Below, piece after piece: positions 1 through 8,712 of a stretch of 64,000 bases of DNA (position 1 is its first letter; the number at the start of each line of letters is the position of its first letter). The notes beneath the pieces were generated by a model. The model ran no database searches. It was not told where the DNA came from and worked only from the letters and a program-made list of their open reading frames with translations. The stretch spans positions 22,989 to 86,988 of the forward strand of contig JABDCT010000001.1 of assembly GCA_013287985.1 (NCBI GenBank). The letters are read 5' to 3'. Source of the stretch: Chlamydiota bacterium. Lineage in GTDB: Bacteria; Chlamydiota; Chlamydiia; Chlamydiales; Rhabdochlamydiaceae. The translations under genes and the position numbers were made by a program.

Positions 1-60
1 CTCTCCCATTAGAAAATATTTTAATTTTTTTATCGCACTTTTCCTGATATAGTTCAATTC

Positions 61-1890
61 ATGTGCGGAATATTTGGTCATATCGGAAAAAACTCCATCG
101 GTAGCTGTTTAAAGGGCTTGAAGCGCCTGGAATACCGCGGCTACGACTCTGCCGGCATCGCCGGCGTCTCAGACGGGAATCTCTACTGCTTTAAAGAGAT
201 CGGCAAGCTGAGCAGCTTGGAAAAGATGCTGGAAAATAAGATCCTCCCCATGGAGACGGCCATTGCGCATACGCGATGGGCCACTCATGGCAAAGTTTCG
301 CGTGAAAACACCCACCCCCACTTCGACCAGAAGGGCGATATCGCTATCGTCCATAATGGCATTTTAGAAAATCACAACTCCCTGCGCGATATGCTGCGCA
401 GCCGCGGCGTCTCCTTTAAATCGGATACCGACACAGAAGTGATCGTGCAGCTGATCGCCCACTTCTACAAAGGCGACCTCGTCGAAGCGGTCCAGCACGC
501 TCTCGGGCTCATGCAAGGATTTTGGGGAATTGCCCTCATCCACCGCGAGCATCCCGACTGCATCATCGCCACCGCGCGCGTCAATCCCCTAGTCGTTGGA
601 CTCTCCGTTAAGGATAAAGAGGCGTTTGTCTCTTCCGATCCCTATGCATTCAACCGCTCCGACCTCGACATCTACTTCCTCAAAGATGGAGAAGTCGCCG
701 CCGTCTATCGCGACCATATCGAAGTCTTCGATCAGAGCCGTATGCAGATCGAGAAGACACCTGAACAGCTGGAACTAGACACTGTGGAAATCTCCAAGAA
801 GGGCTACGAACACTACATGCTCAAGGAGATCTTTGAGCAGCCAGAATCGATCCAGAGCGCCTTCCACAACCGTATTATCCAGGATTTTGGCTCCGTTGAG
901 TTCGAGCATCTCACCTTGACGACACAAGAGCTTTTGAGCGTCGAGCGCATCCTGATCATCGGCTGCGGCAGCTCGTGGCATGCCGGGTGCCTTGCTGCAA
1001 TGCTTCTCGAAGAGATGGCGCGCATCCCCTCCCAAGCGGAAATCGCCTCGGAGTTTCGCTACAAAAACCCGATTATCTCCCCCAATACGCTCGTCATCGC
1101 CATTTCTCAGTCGGGCGAAACGCTCGACACGCTCGCCGCCGTGCGCGAGGTGAAGAGCAAGGGCGCAAAAGTCCTCGCAGTCTGCAACGTCCCCTCTTCC
1201 GCCCTCACGCGCGAGGCTGATGCGACGATTCTGCTGCGCGCAGGCCCGGAAGTCAGCGTCTGCTCCACCAAGGCCTTTACCAGCCAGGTCACCGTTCTTA
1301 TGCTTTTCGGCCTCCTGATGGGGCGCCTGCGCCACGTCAGCAAAGAAGAGGGCCAGCAGTTTTTAAACGAAGTGGCGCGCCTGCCTGGAGCGGTACAAGA
1401 TGTGCTCGACCAGCACCGCCAGATCCAAAGGCTAGCAAAAAAATATGCTGCATTTGACAAGTTCTTCTTCATCGGCCGTAACTACATGGTTCCCGCGAGT
1501 CTCGAAGGCGCGCTCAAATTAAAAGAAATCTCCTATATCTCCGCCTCTGGCTACCCCGCCGGTGAGCTCAAACACGGACCGATCGCCCTTGTCGACGCCC
1601 AGTGCGCGATTATCGGCATGAGCGGCAACCAGAGGACCTATGAGAAGTTTCTCAGCAACCTGATGGAAGTCAAGGCGCGCGAAGGCGTCGTACTCGCTCT
1701 GGCACCAGAAGGCGCCGAGCAGATTGATAAGATCGTCGACGATGTGCTCTATCTGCCCTCGCTCTGCGATCCTCTCTCGAGCATCCCCTACAGCGTTGCC
1801 TGTCAGCTCCTTGCTTACTATATCGCTGCCGAGCGCGGCAACGACATCGACCAGCCGCGCAATTTAGCGAAGTCCGTCACTGTTGAATAA
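61..1890 (+). CDS. glmS: Glutamine--fructose-6-phosphate aminotransferase (isomerizing)
   Basis: Makes glucosamine-6-phosphate from fructose-6-phosphate and glutamine, the first step of the amino-sugar route to UDP-GlcNAc for LPS and peptidoglycan. The protein begins MCGIFGHIG, so Cys2 is the N-terminal nucleophile exposed after Met removal. An N-terminal class II glutamine amidotransferase domain (about 1-220) is followed by two SIS sugar-isomerase domains (about 280-420 and 455-590), with the CGSSWHAG motif in the first. The end PRNLAKSVTVE is the conserved GlmS tail. The length, 609 aa, is normal. No clear Shine-Dalgarno precedes the ATG. The cyclase gene follows 29 bp downstream and may be co-transcribed. 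Confidence 0.97.
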   Translation: MCGIFGHIGKNSIGSCLKGLKRLEYRGYDSAGIAGVSDGNLYCFKEIGKLSSLEKMLENKILPMETAIAHTRWATHGKVSRENTHPHFDQKGDIAIVHNGILENHNSLRDMLRSRGVSFKSDTDTEVIVQLIAHFYKGDLVEAVQHALGLMQGFWGIALIHREHPDCIIATARVNPLVVGLSVKDKEAFVSSDPYAFNRSDLDIYFLKDGEVAAVYRDHIEVFDQSRMQIEKTPEQLELDTVEISKKGYEHYMLKEIFEQPESIQSAFHNRIIQDFGSVEFEHLTLTTQELLSVERILIIGCGSSWHAGCLAAMLLEEMARIPSQAEIASEFRYKNPIISPNTLVIAISQSGETLDTLAAVREVKSKGAKVLAVCNVPSSALTREADATILLRAGPEVSVCSTKAFTSQVTVLMLFGLLMGRLRHVSKEEGQQFLNEVARLPGAVQDVLDQHRQIQRLAKKYAAFDKFFFIGRNYMVPASLEGALKLKEISYISASGYPAGELKHGPIALVDAQCAIIGMSGNQRTYEKFLSNLMEVKAREGVVLALAPEGAEQIDKIVDDVLYLPSLCDPLSSIPYSVACQLLAYYIAAERGNDIDQPRNLAKSVTVE

Positions 1891-1919
1891 AAGGTGCGGT
1901 CTCATTAGAGTGAGCTTTA

Positions 1920-3365
1920 ATGAAGTACCGTACTAAGCTCTACCTTTCCCTGATGGCGATCTCCGTCGCGAGCATCACCTTAGGGCTCGTCATCTTTTCG
2001 AGCGAATCGGAAAAGCTCGTCTACGACCTCTTGGGCAGTAGATCTGAATCAATCGTCGCAACCGCTTCTACGCTTTTAGAACCGGAGCTTTTTGGCCCTA
2101 TAAAACAGGGTGTCGCTCTCGATGCTCCTGCTTATATCAAAGCACGCGATGTCCTCCGGACCGTCGCCAATGCCAACCGGCGCGACGATATCTATGTCGT
2201 GGACATGTATACCCTCTACCCCGATCCCAAAGATCCGATGACTCTCCGTTGGGGGGTTGCGGCCCAGGACGAACCCTTTGTCCCCGGCCAGGTTTACGAC
2301 GATAGCGATGCGCGCCTAATCGCTACGAATCTCAATCGCTATGTGATGGATCCCTTTCCAGTAGCCGACCAGTGGGGCGTCTGGCTCAGCGCCTATGCCC
2401 CTATTAAAGACCGCGAAGGGAAATATGTCGCGACGCTTGGCGTCGACCTCAATGCGGCAGACATCAACCGCCGCCTCCTCGAAGTCTTCAAATTCGGCGC
2501 ATGGGGCTTTGCTTCTGCCATCGTACTCGCTTTAGGGATCGCTTTTTTTCTCTCCAAGCGCGTCACGCATTCTCTAGACGTCCTCTGCACCACAGTCAAT
2601 GAGATCGGAAAAGGCAATCTACAAGCTAAAGCCACTCTCCACACCAAGGACGAATTTGGCAATCTCGCCGAGCTCGTCAACCAGATGGGTAAAGGCTTGC
2701 AAGAGCGCGATCGCCTAAAAACGAATTTTGCACGCTACGTCTCCCAGCACATTCTTGAAAAGATCCTGCGCTCGGAAACTCCGCTGAAACTCGAGGGTGA
2801 AAGGCGTAAAGTGACCCTCCTCTTCTCCGATATCCGCCAGTTTACGCAGCTCGCCGAAAGCATGCCTCCCGAAGCAGTGGTCAATCTGCTTAACGAATAT
2901 TTTGAAAAAATGATCGAAGTGATCTTTGCCCACTATGGAACCCTCGATAAATTTATTGGCGACGGGATCATGGCGGAGTTTGGCGCTCCTCTCGACGATA
3001 TGGCTCAAGAGGTGCATGCTGTATCGGCAGGCATTGAGATGCAGAAGAAACTTGACGAACTCTGCGAAAAATGGTCCAAAGAGAACAAACCGCGCATCCA
3101 GATGGGGATCGGCATCCATACGGGCGAAGCCGTCGTCGGCAATATCGGCTCGGAGAAACGGACCGAATACACCGCGATCGGCGATGCCGTCAACGTGGCT
3201 GCTCGTCTAGAACAGGCGACAAAAATCCTCAAAGTGCCTATCCTACTGAGCGAAACGACCTATCTAGGGTGCAAGCAAGCCTTCAAATTCCAAGACCTCG
3301 GCTCCATGGCCCTACCTGGTCGTAAAGAGCAGATCAAAGTGTATACCATCGATACAAATGGATAA
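1920..3365 (+). CDS. Membrane-anchored class III adenylate cyclase with HAMP domain
   Basis: Predicted to make cAMP from ATP. Two membrane segments (about 7-27 and 192-211) flank a roughly 160-residue extracytoplasmic sensor region that looks Cache-like. A HAMP linker (about 212-265) and a C-terminal class III cyclase domain (about 295-460) follow. Metal-binding Asp304 (FSDIR) and Asp348 (GDG), adenine-selecting Lys344 and Asp422, and the transition-state pair Asn425/Arg429 (GDAVNVAARLE) are all visible, so the domain looks active and ATP-specific. The last 8 bp overlap the Nudix gene, which indicates translational coupling. The ligand sensed and the cAMP target are not evident in this window. 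Confidence 0.9.
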   Translation: MKYRTKLYLSLMAISVASITLGLVIFSSESEKLVYDLLGSRSESIVATASTLLEPELFGPIKQGVALDAPAYIKARDVLRTVANANRRDDIYVVDMYTLYPDPKDPMTLRWGVAAQDEPFVPGQVYDDSDARLIATNLNRYVMDPFPVADQWGVWLSAYAPIKDREGKYVATLGVDLNAADINRRLLEVFKFGAWGFASAIVLALGIAFFLSKRVTHSLDVLCTTVNEIGKGNLQAKATLHTKDEFGNLAELVNQMGKGLQERDRLKTNFARYVSQHILEKILRSETPLKLEGERRKVTLLFSDIRQFTQLAESMPPEAVVNLLNEYFEKMIEVIFAHYGTLDKFIGDGIMAEFGAPLDDMAQEVHAVSAGIEMQKKLDELCEKWSKENKPRIQMGIGIHTGEAVVGNIGSEKRTEYTAIGDAVNVAARLEQATKILKVPILLSETTYLGCKQAFKFQDLGSMALPGRKEQIKVYTIDTNG

Positions 3366-3930
3366 TAATTCAGAAAAGCAGCGGCAACTCGAATCAGAGA
3401 CCCGCTGTGAGAGTGAGTGGATCTACAAAGGGCGCATCATCGCCCTGCGCAGCGATATCATGCATTTTAAGGGCCATCCTCCCGTGCGCTGGGATTTTGT
3501 CACGCATCCGGGAGCGGTCGCCATAGTTCCTATCAACTCCGCTGGCAATTTGCTACTCGTCAAGCAGTGGCGTAGAGCCATTGGCAAGATCACACTTGAA
3601 CTCCCTGCAGGCGTGCTGGAAAAGGGCGAAGACCCTCTCTTCTGCGCCAGACGCGAACTCCAGGAAGAAACGGGCTTTCACCCCGGCGAACTCATTTCTC
3701 TCGGCGGCTTCTACTCAGCCCCCGGCTTTTGCAACGAATACCTGCACCTCTATCTGGCGCGGATGCTCACGCACAATCCCCTTCCTCAGGATGACCATGA
3801 ATCGATCGATCTCGTTGAAATCTCTCTTGAAGACGCCTTAAAACTCATCGATACGCACCAGCTGATCGACGCTAAAACCATCTGTGGAATCTTGCACTAT
3901 GCCCGCTATGAAGCCAAAGAAAGGGCGTAA
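3358..3930 (+). CDS. Nudix hydrolase, ADP-ribose pyrophosphatase-like
   Basis: A 190-aa cytosolic Nudix protein expected to hydrolyse a nucleoside diphosphate-X compound; ADP-ribose is the likeliest substrate by overall resemblance. The Nudix box GX5EX7REUXEEXGU runs from Gly85 to about Phe107, with Arg99, Glu100, Glu103 and Glu104 (RELQEETG) as metal ligands. The preceding stretch WRRAIGKITLELPAG is typical of the ADP-ribose pyrophosphatase group. The start overlaps the cyclase stop by 8 bp and its own 3' end overlaps the next gene, so it sits inside a compact operon. Substrate specificity is inferred, not shown. Confidence 0.88.
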   Translation: MDNNSEKQRQLESETRCESEWIYKGRIIALRSDIMHFKGHPPVRWDFVTHPGAVAIVPINSAGNLLLVKQWRRAIGKITLELPAGVLEKGEDPLFCARRELQEETGFHPGELISLGGFYSAPGFCNEYLHLYLARMLTHNPLPQDDHESIDLVEISLEDALKLIDTHQLIDAKTICGILHYARYEAKERA

Positions 3931-6682
3931 ACGCCTTTTTCTTCCTATTTTCCTAGTGCTCATCCTGATCATCATCGCTCTTTTGCCTACACTGGCTTCT
4001 ACCAGAGCAGGAAACGCCTTCGTCATTCGACTTTTAGAACGCAGCCTGAAAATGGAAATAGCCGCCTCCTCCCTATCTCTGAGCTGGCTTGGACCACAAG
4101 AAGTGAATCAGCTCCGTTTAAACGACGCCGAGCGGGGCTTAAGCGGCACGGCTGCCGAGGTGAAGACATCCAGCAGCCTCTTCCAACTCATCGCCTTTAG
4201 TTTCCGCCACTGCCCCACCTGCCTGAAAGGGAGCTTTACCCTCAGCGATGCCGCCTTCAAAATCGAGCGGCAGCAGATGGCACCCGTCTATCTCGATCAG
4301 GTCAATGTAGAGATTTTAATTCCACCCACTACCCTACCCATCCACATCCAAGCAGTCGGCAGCGCGCGCCAGCAGGATCTCCAGGGACAGTTCAATCTTG
4401 CTCTCGACTTGGAAAATCTCGAGCCTTCTCATCCACGTCTGAGTGCGCAGCTAACGATGAATAATTTTCCCCTGCTTGCAGTCGATCAGCTCCTTGCTCT
4501 CTATGCTCCTCGACTCTCCGGCGCTCTCCTCACTTCCCTCGGTTCTACCCTCAACCTGGATTTGAATATACAAACTGAAGCGGAATCGCACCTGCTCCAC
4601 CTAAAGGCGCGCGGGCAGCGTCTCTCCGCCGATATCGACATGCAGCTCGAAAAAGAACAGCTCACCCTGCAAAACCCCGTGCAAATCGCTCTTGACCTAC
4701 CTGGAATCCTTCCAGGAATCGCTGCAGGTACACGCGCAACAGTCAGGCTGGATGCTTTCTCCGTTCCCCTTAATGAGAGCGAACTCGATTTTGCCCACTT
4801 GAGCGGACGCGGCAGCGTCGCTCTTTCCGAAGCCTACGGAGTGAAAAATCCTCTGCTCACCATAACGACCAGCGATCTTTCCGATGAACTCCACCTCTCT
4901 CTAAAGGGAAGCAATGCGAACGGCCAGGCGCGCGTCAAAGAGCGCACCATCCTCCTCACCCTTGCAACGCCCACTTTCAACATCACAGACGCGCTCTTCA
5001 CCATCGAAAACGATACCCTCACACTAAAGCAGGCCGCATCGGTGCGCTACGCGCCTCCTCCTTTTGAAGTGGCCTCGCTTGCTCCTCTAGAAGGCACGCT
5101 AAACACCCTTTCCCTCCCTTTAAACGAAAACTGGGCCTCGCTATCCTTGACTGCCGATCTCGCTTGCGACAGAGTCTTATTGAAGCAGATTGCTCTTGAA
5201 GATCTCCTAGGCACTCTCAGCGTCAAATCGCTTCAAGACATCTCCCTCGATGTCACAAGCCCCAAGCTCAAAGCTTCGCTCAAAGGCGCCTGGCAAGATA
5301 CAACCCTTAAACTGAAAAGCTCTTCAACCATAGACTACACAGTCACACAGAGCGATCTCCCCTCTTCAATACGCATCGAAGAGCCAGCCGTATTGCACTG
5401 TACTCTTTCGCCTATTACTGTAACCGACGGGAAACTCGTCAGCCCGCTGGAGACAGAAGCGCATCTCGACCAGGTCATGCTCGCGAATGTCGGATCGTTG
5501 GATAATCTGCAGATGAAGGCGCGTTTGGAACCCGACTTAAGCACCATTGAAGCGCGCCTCCAAGCTGATGCGGTGACGGGCCATTCCAAGGGGATCTTGG
5601 AGTGCAGCCTCGTGCGCACCGAGCGCGAACTGGATATCAGCCTCAAAGCGCAAAAATTTCCGCCCGTCTTCCTCAACCTGATCACCACTCTCGCCATGCA
5701 GCAGGATCTCCAACTGACCAATCTTTTCGGCACATCTGTCGCTCTAGAAGCCACGCTCTCCCTACAAAATGCGAGTGGTCCGCTTTCCCTCTCTCTGCAC
5801 TCCCCTAAAGCGCGCCTCTCAGCAAAAGGCTCCATCAAACAAGGTATTCTGCAGCTCAGCGAACCGCTCCATGCACAAGCTCACCTGACCCCAGCTCTTG
5901 CCGCGCTGCTTTTCGAAGAGACCAACCCTCTCCTTCTCTCCGATTTGCGCGCAGAAGCCCCCCTTACCCTCGAAATTCCCGCAGAAGGCGTCTCTATCCC
6001 TCTTTTCCCCTACAATCCAGCCCAGCTCTCCATCCCTAAAGCGCGGATCGAATTGGGACAGGTCACCGCAGCTAATGCAGGCAACTTGAACGTCACACTC
6101 GGCCTGCTCAAATCCTCGCTTAGCAAGAGCAAAGAGCTCAAACTCTGGTTCACGCCGATCGACCTGCACATCATGCGCGGCATCGTCGACATCGAGCGCA
6201 CCGAGATCCTCGTCGACAACTCCCTAGAAGTCTGCACTTGGGGCAGGGTAGATCTGATCAAAGAGCGCGTCGATATGGTCCTAGGACTCACTGCGCAGTG
6301 TTTGAAAAAAGCATTTGGAATCAAAGATCTAAAGAGCGATTACGTGCTGCAACTGCCCATGACAGGGCCGCTAAACAATGTAAAACTCGACACGGGTAAG
6401 GCCACGGCCAAAATCACCGCTCTACTTCTTTGGCAGAAGAGCAATCTAGCAGGCGCCCTCGGCGGGGGCCTCCCCGGCGCCATCGTCGGAGAGCTCGTAG
6501 GCAAGCTCGCCACCCTGCCTGACAAAGACAGCCATGCCCCGGCAGCCAAACGCCCCTTCCCTTGGGACAAGCAGCAGAAAACGAGCAGTAAAGAAGAAGA
6601 TGAGGAAAAAGAGAAGTCTCACAAGGTGCGCATCCGCAAGGAAGACGACCCGATCAAGCAGCTGTTAAAGTTTTTTATTTAG
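3899..6682 (+). CDS. Large membrane-anchored AsmA/TamB-like protein
   Basis: About 927 aa with one N-terminal transmembrane anchor (the run LPIFLVLILIIIALLP) after a basic start. A long region of repeated beta-rich, hydrophobic/polar alternating sequence follows, then a C-terminal segment with GLTAQCLKKAFGI and LQLPMTGPLNNVKLD. It ends in a charged, low-complexity lysine/glutamate tail. This architecture resembles AsmA/TamB/YhdP-type proteins that bridge inner and outer membranes and move lipid or help outer-membrane assembly; that role is an inference from overall look only. GTG 3884, ATG 3899 and ATG 3908 are all possible starts, and ATG 3899 or 3908 best fits the basic-plus-hydrophobic anchor. 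It overlaps the Nudix gene and converges on the next gene with a 4-bp overlap. Confidence 0.75.
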   Translation: MPAMKPKKGRKRLFLPIFLVLILIIIALLPTLASTRAGNAFVIRLLERSLKMEIAASSLSLSWLGPQEVNQLRLNDAERGLSGTAAEVKTSSSLFQLIAFSFRHCPTCLKGSFTLSDAAFKIERQQMAPVYLDQVNVEILIPPTTLPIHIQAVGSARQQDLQGQFNLALDLENLEPSHPRLSAQLTMNNFPLLAVDQLLALYAPRLSGALLTSLGSTLNLDLNIQTEAESHLLHLKARGQRLSADIDMQLEKEQLTLQNPVQIALDLPGILPGIAAGTRATVRLDAFSVPLNESELDFAHLSGRGSVALSEAYGVKNPLLTITTSDLSDELHLSLKGSNANGQARVKERTILLTLATPTFNITDALFTIENDTLTLKQAASVRYAPPPFEVASLAPLEGTLNTLSLPLNENWASLSLTADLACDRVLLKQIALEDLLGTLSVKSLQDISLDVTSPKLKASLKGAWQDTTLKLKSSSTIDYTVTQSDLPSSIRIEEPAVLHCTLSPITVTDGKLVSPLETEAHLDQVMLANVGSLDNLQMKARLEPDLSTIEARLQADAVTGHSKGILECSLVRTERELDISLKAQKFPPVFLNLITTLAMQQDLQLTNLFGTSVALEATLSLQNASGPLSLSLHSPKARLSAKGSIKQGILQLSEPLHAQAHLTPALAALLFEETNPLLLSDLRAEAPLTLEIPAEGVSIPLFPYNPAQLSIPKARIELGQVTAANAGNLNVTLGLLKSSLSKSKELKLWFTPIDLHIMRGIVDIERTEILVDNSLEVCTWGRVDLIKERVDMVLGLTAQCLKKAFGIKDLKSDYVLQLPMTGPLNNVKLDTGKATAKITALLLWQKSNLAGALGGGLPGAIVGELVGKLATLPDKDSHAPAAKRPFPWDKQQKTSSKEEDEEKEKSHKVRIRKEDDPIKQLLKFFI

Positions 6683-8352
6683 ACTTCAAGACCGGACTCT
6701 TGAAGCTTCGCAGCAATATTGTTTAGGATCTTAGGCCAATCGGCGTCATTCCCATATCTTTCTTTCGCGCTATAAAGGAAGCCTTTTATGTTCATGAGTA
6801 CATTGTGCTGATACACAATACTGAGAAATGGATAGACCTCTATTAACCCCATAACTCGAGCTTCAAAAACGCGCACATCATCACTATTGTCTAGAATCGA
6901 GTCGAATCCATGATTGGTTCTTAAGTATTCTGGGGTCCCTAATGATACTAACCTAGAGTTAATTGGCCTAGAAAGGAAAGAAAATGGAATGCATGCGCTC
7001 AATGAAAGAAGAGCGCGGATGCATCGATAATATCCTCTTTGGCTCAATAAATAGTCCATGGTTTGAAGGCCAGCTACTTTCTTTTTTTGCTTAGATTCTT
7101 TAACTATCAAAGCAGCATGGGCAATTATTTCGAACTCCGAGCCAAGCCATTCCTCCGGCTTTTCAAATGTAGAAAACGCCGAAACTGCAATCTGAAATAA
7201 TATGCTTACTCTATAACTAAGAGGAATATCAAACATCTCTGATGGCATCTCTTTTTTAAACTCTTCTATCGTCTCCAAATTACCTCTAACTTCAGAATTC
7301 ATATGAGCTGAGCGCAAGCAAGATTCGGTGATCTTAGATAACTTTTCAAAAAGAGTAGAGTTGCTGAGTAGATCAACCTGAAGCTTTTCTTGCTCTAACC
7401 TGTAGTGTGCAAAAAAATCTAAGTCTTGATCCTTGCAATGCATATTGTTAATCATTCTTCTTTTGATTTGGAATTCTAAGTTTTTGGCATGACTGAATGC
7501 GCCCTTCAAATCGTTAGCTTGATGCACCAAAGCAAATCTAAAAAAAGCCCATTGCGAATGAGCAAAACAAGATTCCCCTTGCTGTTGTCCAAGAAAATAG
7601 AGAATTTTGCGGGTACCTTCATATTTTTTAAATAATTTGTCTTTGATTGTAAATTTCGAACTAATCAGATTTTGCCAATATAAGGGATGCGACAAATCAT
7701 CTGAATTTTTGAGTTCGACTTGTTGAGGAAAGGTTTTAGGGTCTAAATAATAGAGTTGAAATGCGCCTTTCTCATCCTTTTCAAGGACATAAAATGTTTC
7801 GTGAGCAAAAGTTCCACCTGGAATGACAACAAACGAACCAGCTTCGAGCTTCTGTACAGCTTGGACAATCCTTTCCGAGATGAGACTGATTATGCTAGAC
7901 CCAGGAGAAAATAAACTCAGCATTTTTTGGGGAAGCCAACTTGAAACTGGGTTCTTTCCTGCAAGAACCTTTTGAGGAACAAGAGAAATCCGACTGCGAT
8001 AATGGTCAAAAATCCAGAGAATATCCTGAGTTAACTCTGTTTCTTTCAACCACTTTTCCACTATTGCTTTTTCAGTTTCGTCGACGCCTTCATCTAAAAG
8101 TTGAAATGCCGCAGATCTCATTTCTTCGAGATAAAGTGAAGAACTTCCATAATCTAGACGATTGACGTTGGAGAGATTGAAGGACTCGTAATCCGATTTT
8201 TCAGCTTGTAGGGTGTTAAATAGATTTTTTGCGCAGATGCGCTCTTTGTTCTCTGGAGTCGCCTCTTTTAGAGCTACAACCGCTTGTTTGGATTGATTTA
8301 CAACATCTCCTAAACTTAGGACATTATTCCAAAATGATAATATACTATTCAT
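6679..8352 (-). CDS. Unknown 557-aa protein, possible divergent cysteine protease
   Basis: I do not recognise the family. It lacks a signal peptide or membrane segment and is AT-rich relative to its left neighbours. A central segment (about 170-275) has His184 (FAHETFYVL), Asp204 (YYLDP), Gln256-258 and Cys262 (GESCFAHSQWAFF). The order and spacing of these residues resemble the His-Asp-Gln-Cys set of CE-clan peptidases such as the two proteases at 31-33 kb. However, the Gly that normally follows the catalytic Cys is Phe here. The helical C-terminal half has no recognised motif. A secreted effector is possible but unproven. It begins ATG at 8352 in an AT-rich leader and stands alone as a transcription unit. 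Confidence 0.6.
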   Translation of the reverse strand: MNSILSFWNNVLSLGDVVNQSKQAVVALKEATPENKERICAKNLFNTLQAEKSDYESFNLSNVNRLDYGSSSLYLEEMRSAAFQLLDEGVDETEKAIVEKWLKETELTQDILWIFDHYRSRISLVPQKVLAGKNPVSSWLPQKMLSLFSPGSSIISLISERIVQAVQKLEAGSFVVIPGGTFAHETFYVLEKDEKGAFQLYYLDPKTFPQQVELKNSDDLSHPLYWQNLISSKFTIKDKLFKKYEGTRKILYFLGQQQGESCFAHSQWAFFRFALVHQANDLKGAFSHAKNLEFQIKRRMINNMHCKDQDLDFFAHYRLEQEKLQVDLLSNSTLFEKLSKITESCLRSAHMNSEVRGNLETIEEFKKEMPSEMFDIPLSYRVSILFQIAVSAFSTFEKPEEWLGSEFEIIAHAALIVKESKQKKKVAGLQTMDYLLSQRGYYRCIRALLSLSACIPFSFLSRPINSRLVSLGTPEYLRTNHGFDSILDNSDDVRVFEARVMGLIEVYPFLSIVYQHNVLMNIKGFLYSAKERYGNDADWPKILNNIAAKLQESGLEV

Positions 8353-8385
8353 AATTGATAATTATAATATAAAATATACTATAAT

Positions 8386-8655
8386 TCAATTAAAGAGGTC
8401 TTCAAAGCGCTTTTTGGTGCTATCATCCTTTGGCCCAGGGGGTTTGCCTAGAATGGCAAAGTCTTCGCATAGATTCGCCTTTTCGCGATCTGCAACCCAC
8501 TCAGTTCCAGGCACTAAACAGTCATTCGGCTTGCCCGGCATGTAAAACTTGCAATTGCGGCAGCAGTGCAAATCTGCCGTACATTTATCGCAACTCGCTC
8601 TAAATGAAACTTTTCCAATTAAATCTAATTTGATTCCGCATTTCCAGCAATACAT
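8386..8655 (-). CDS. Small cysteine-rich zinc-ribbon-like protein
   Basis: An 89-aa protein with CxxC pairs at the start (CWKCG), a second cluster CDKCTADLHCCRNC and further cysteines (NDC, NLCEDF). It belongs to a widespread small conserved bacterial family recognised by the pattern 'ADLHxCRNCxFY', usually annotated only as hypothetical. The cysteines probably bind zinc. It is divergent from the GH18 gene and lies just upstream of the 557-aa gene on the same strand (33 bp gap), so the two may be co-transcribed. Function unknown. Confidence 0.75.
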   Translation of the reverse strand: MYCWKCGIKLDLIGKVSFRASCDKCTADLHCCRNCKFYMPGKPNDCLVPGTEWVADREKANLCEDFAILGKPPGPKDDSTKKRFEDLFN

Positions 8656-8660
8656 TTTAT

Positions 8661-8689
8661 TTGAATTTAATAAATTTTTGTTGTAAACT
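8661..8689 (+). promoter_or_regulatory. Putative sigma70-type promoter for the GH18 gene
   Basis: A -35-like TTGAAT (8661-8666) and a -10-like TAAACT (8684-8689) are separated by 17 bp, about 24 bp upstream of the start codon at 8713. An AAGGAGA ribosome-binding site lies at 8702-8708. The match to consensus is moderate, and AT-rich sequence produces such hits by chance. Confidence 0.4.
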
Positions 8690-8712
8690 TAATACTTTAA
8701 TAAGGAGATAAT

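Noticed and set aside
775..1335. Long open frame on the minus strand inside glmS
   Set aside because: It lies wholly antisense to a strongly conserved gene, has low-complexity composition and no ribosome-binding site; GC-rich third positions open such frames by chance.
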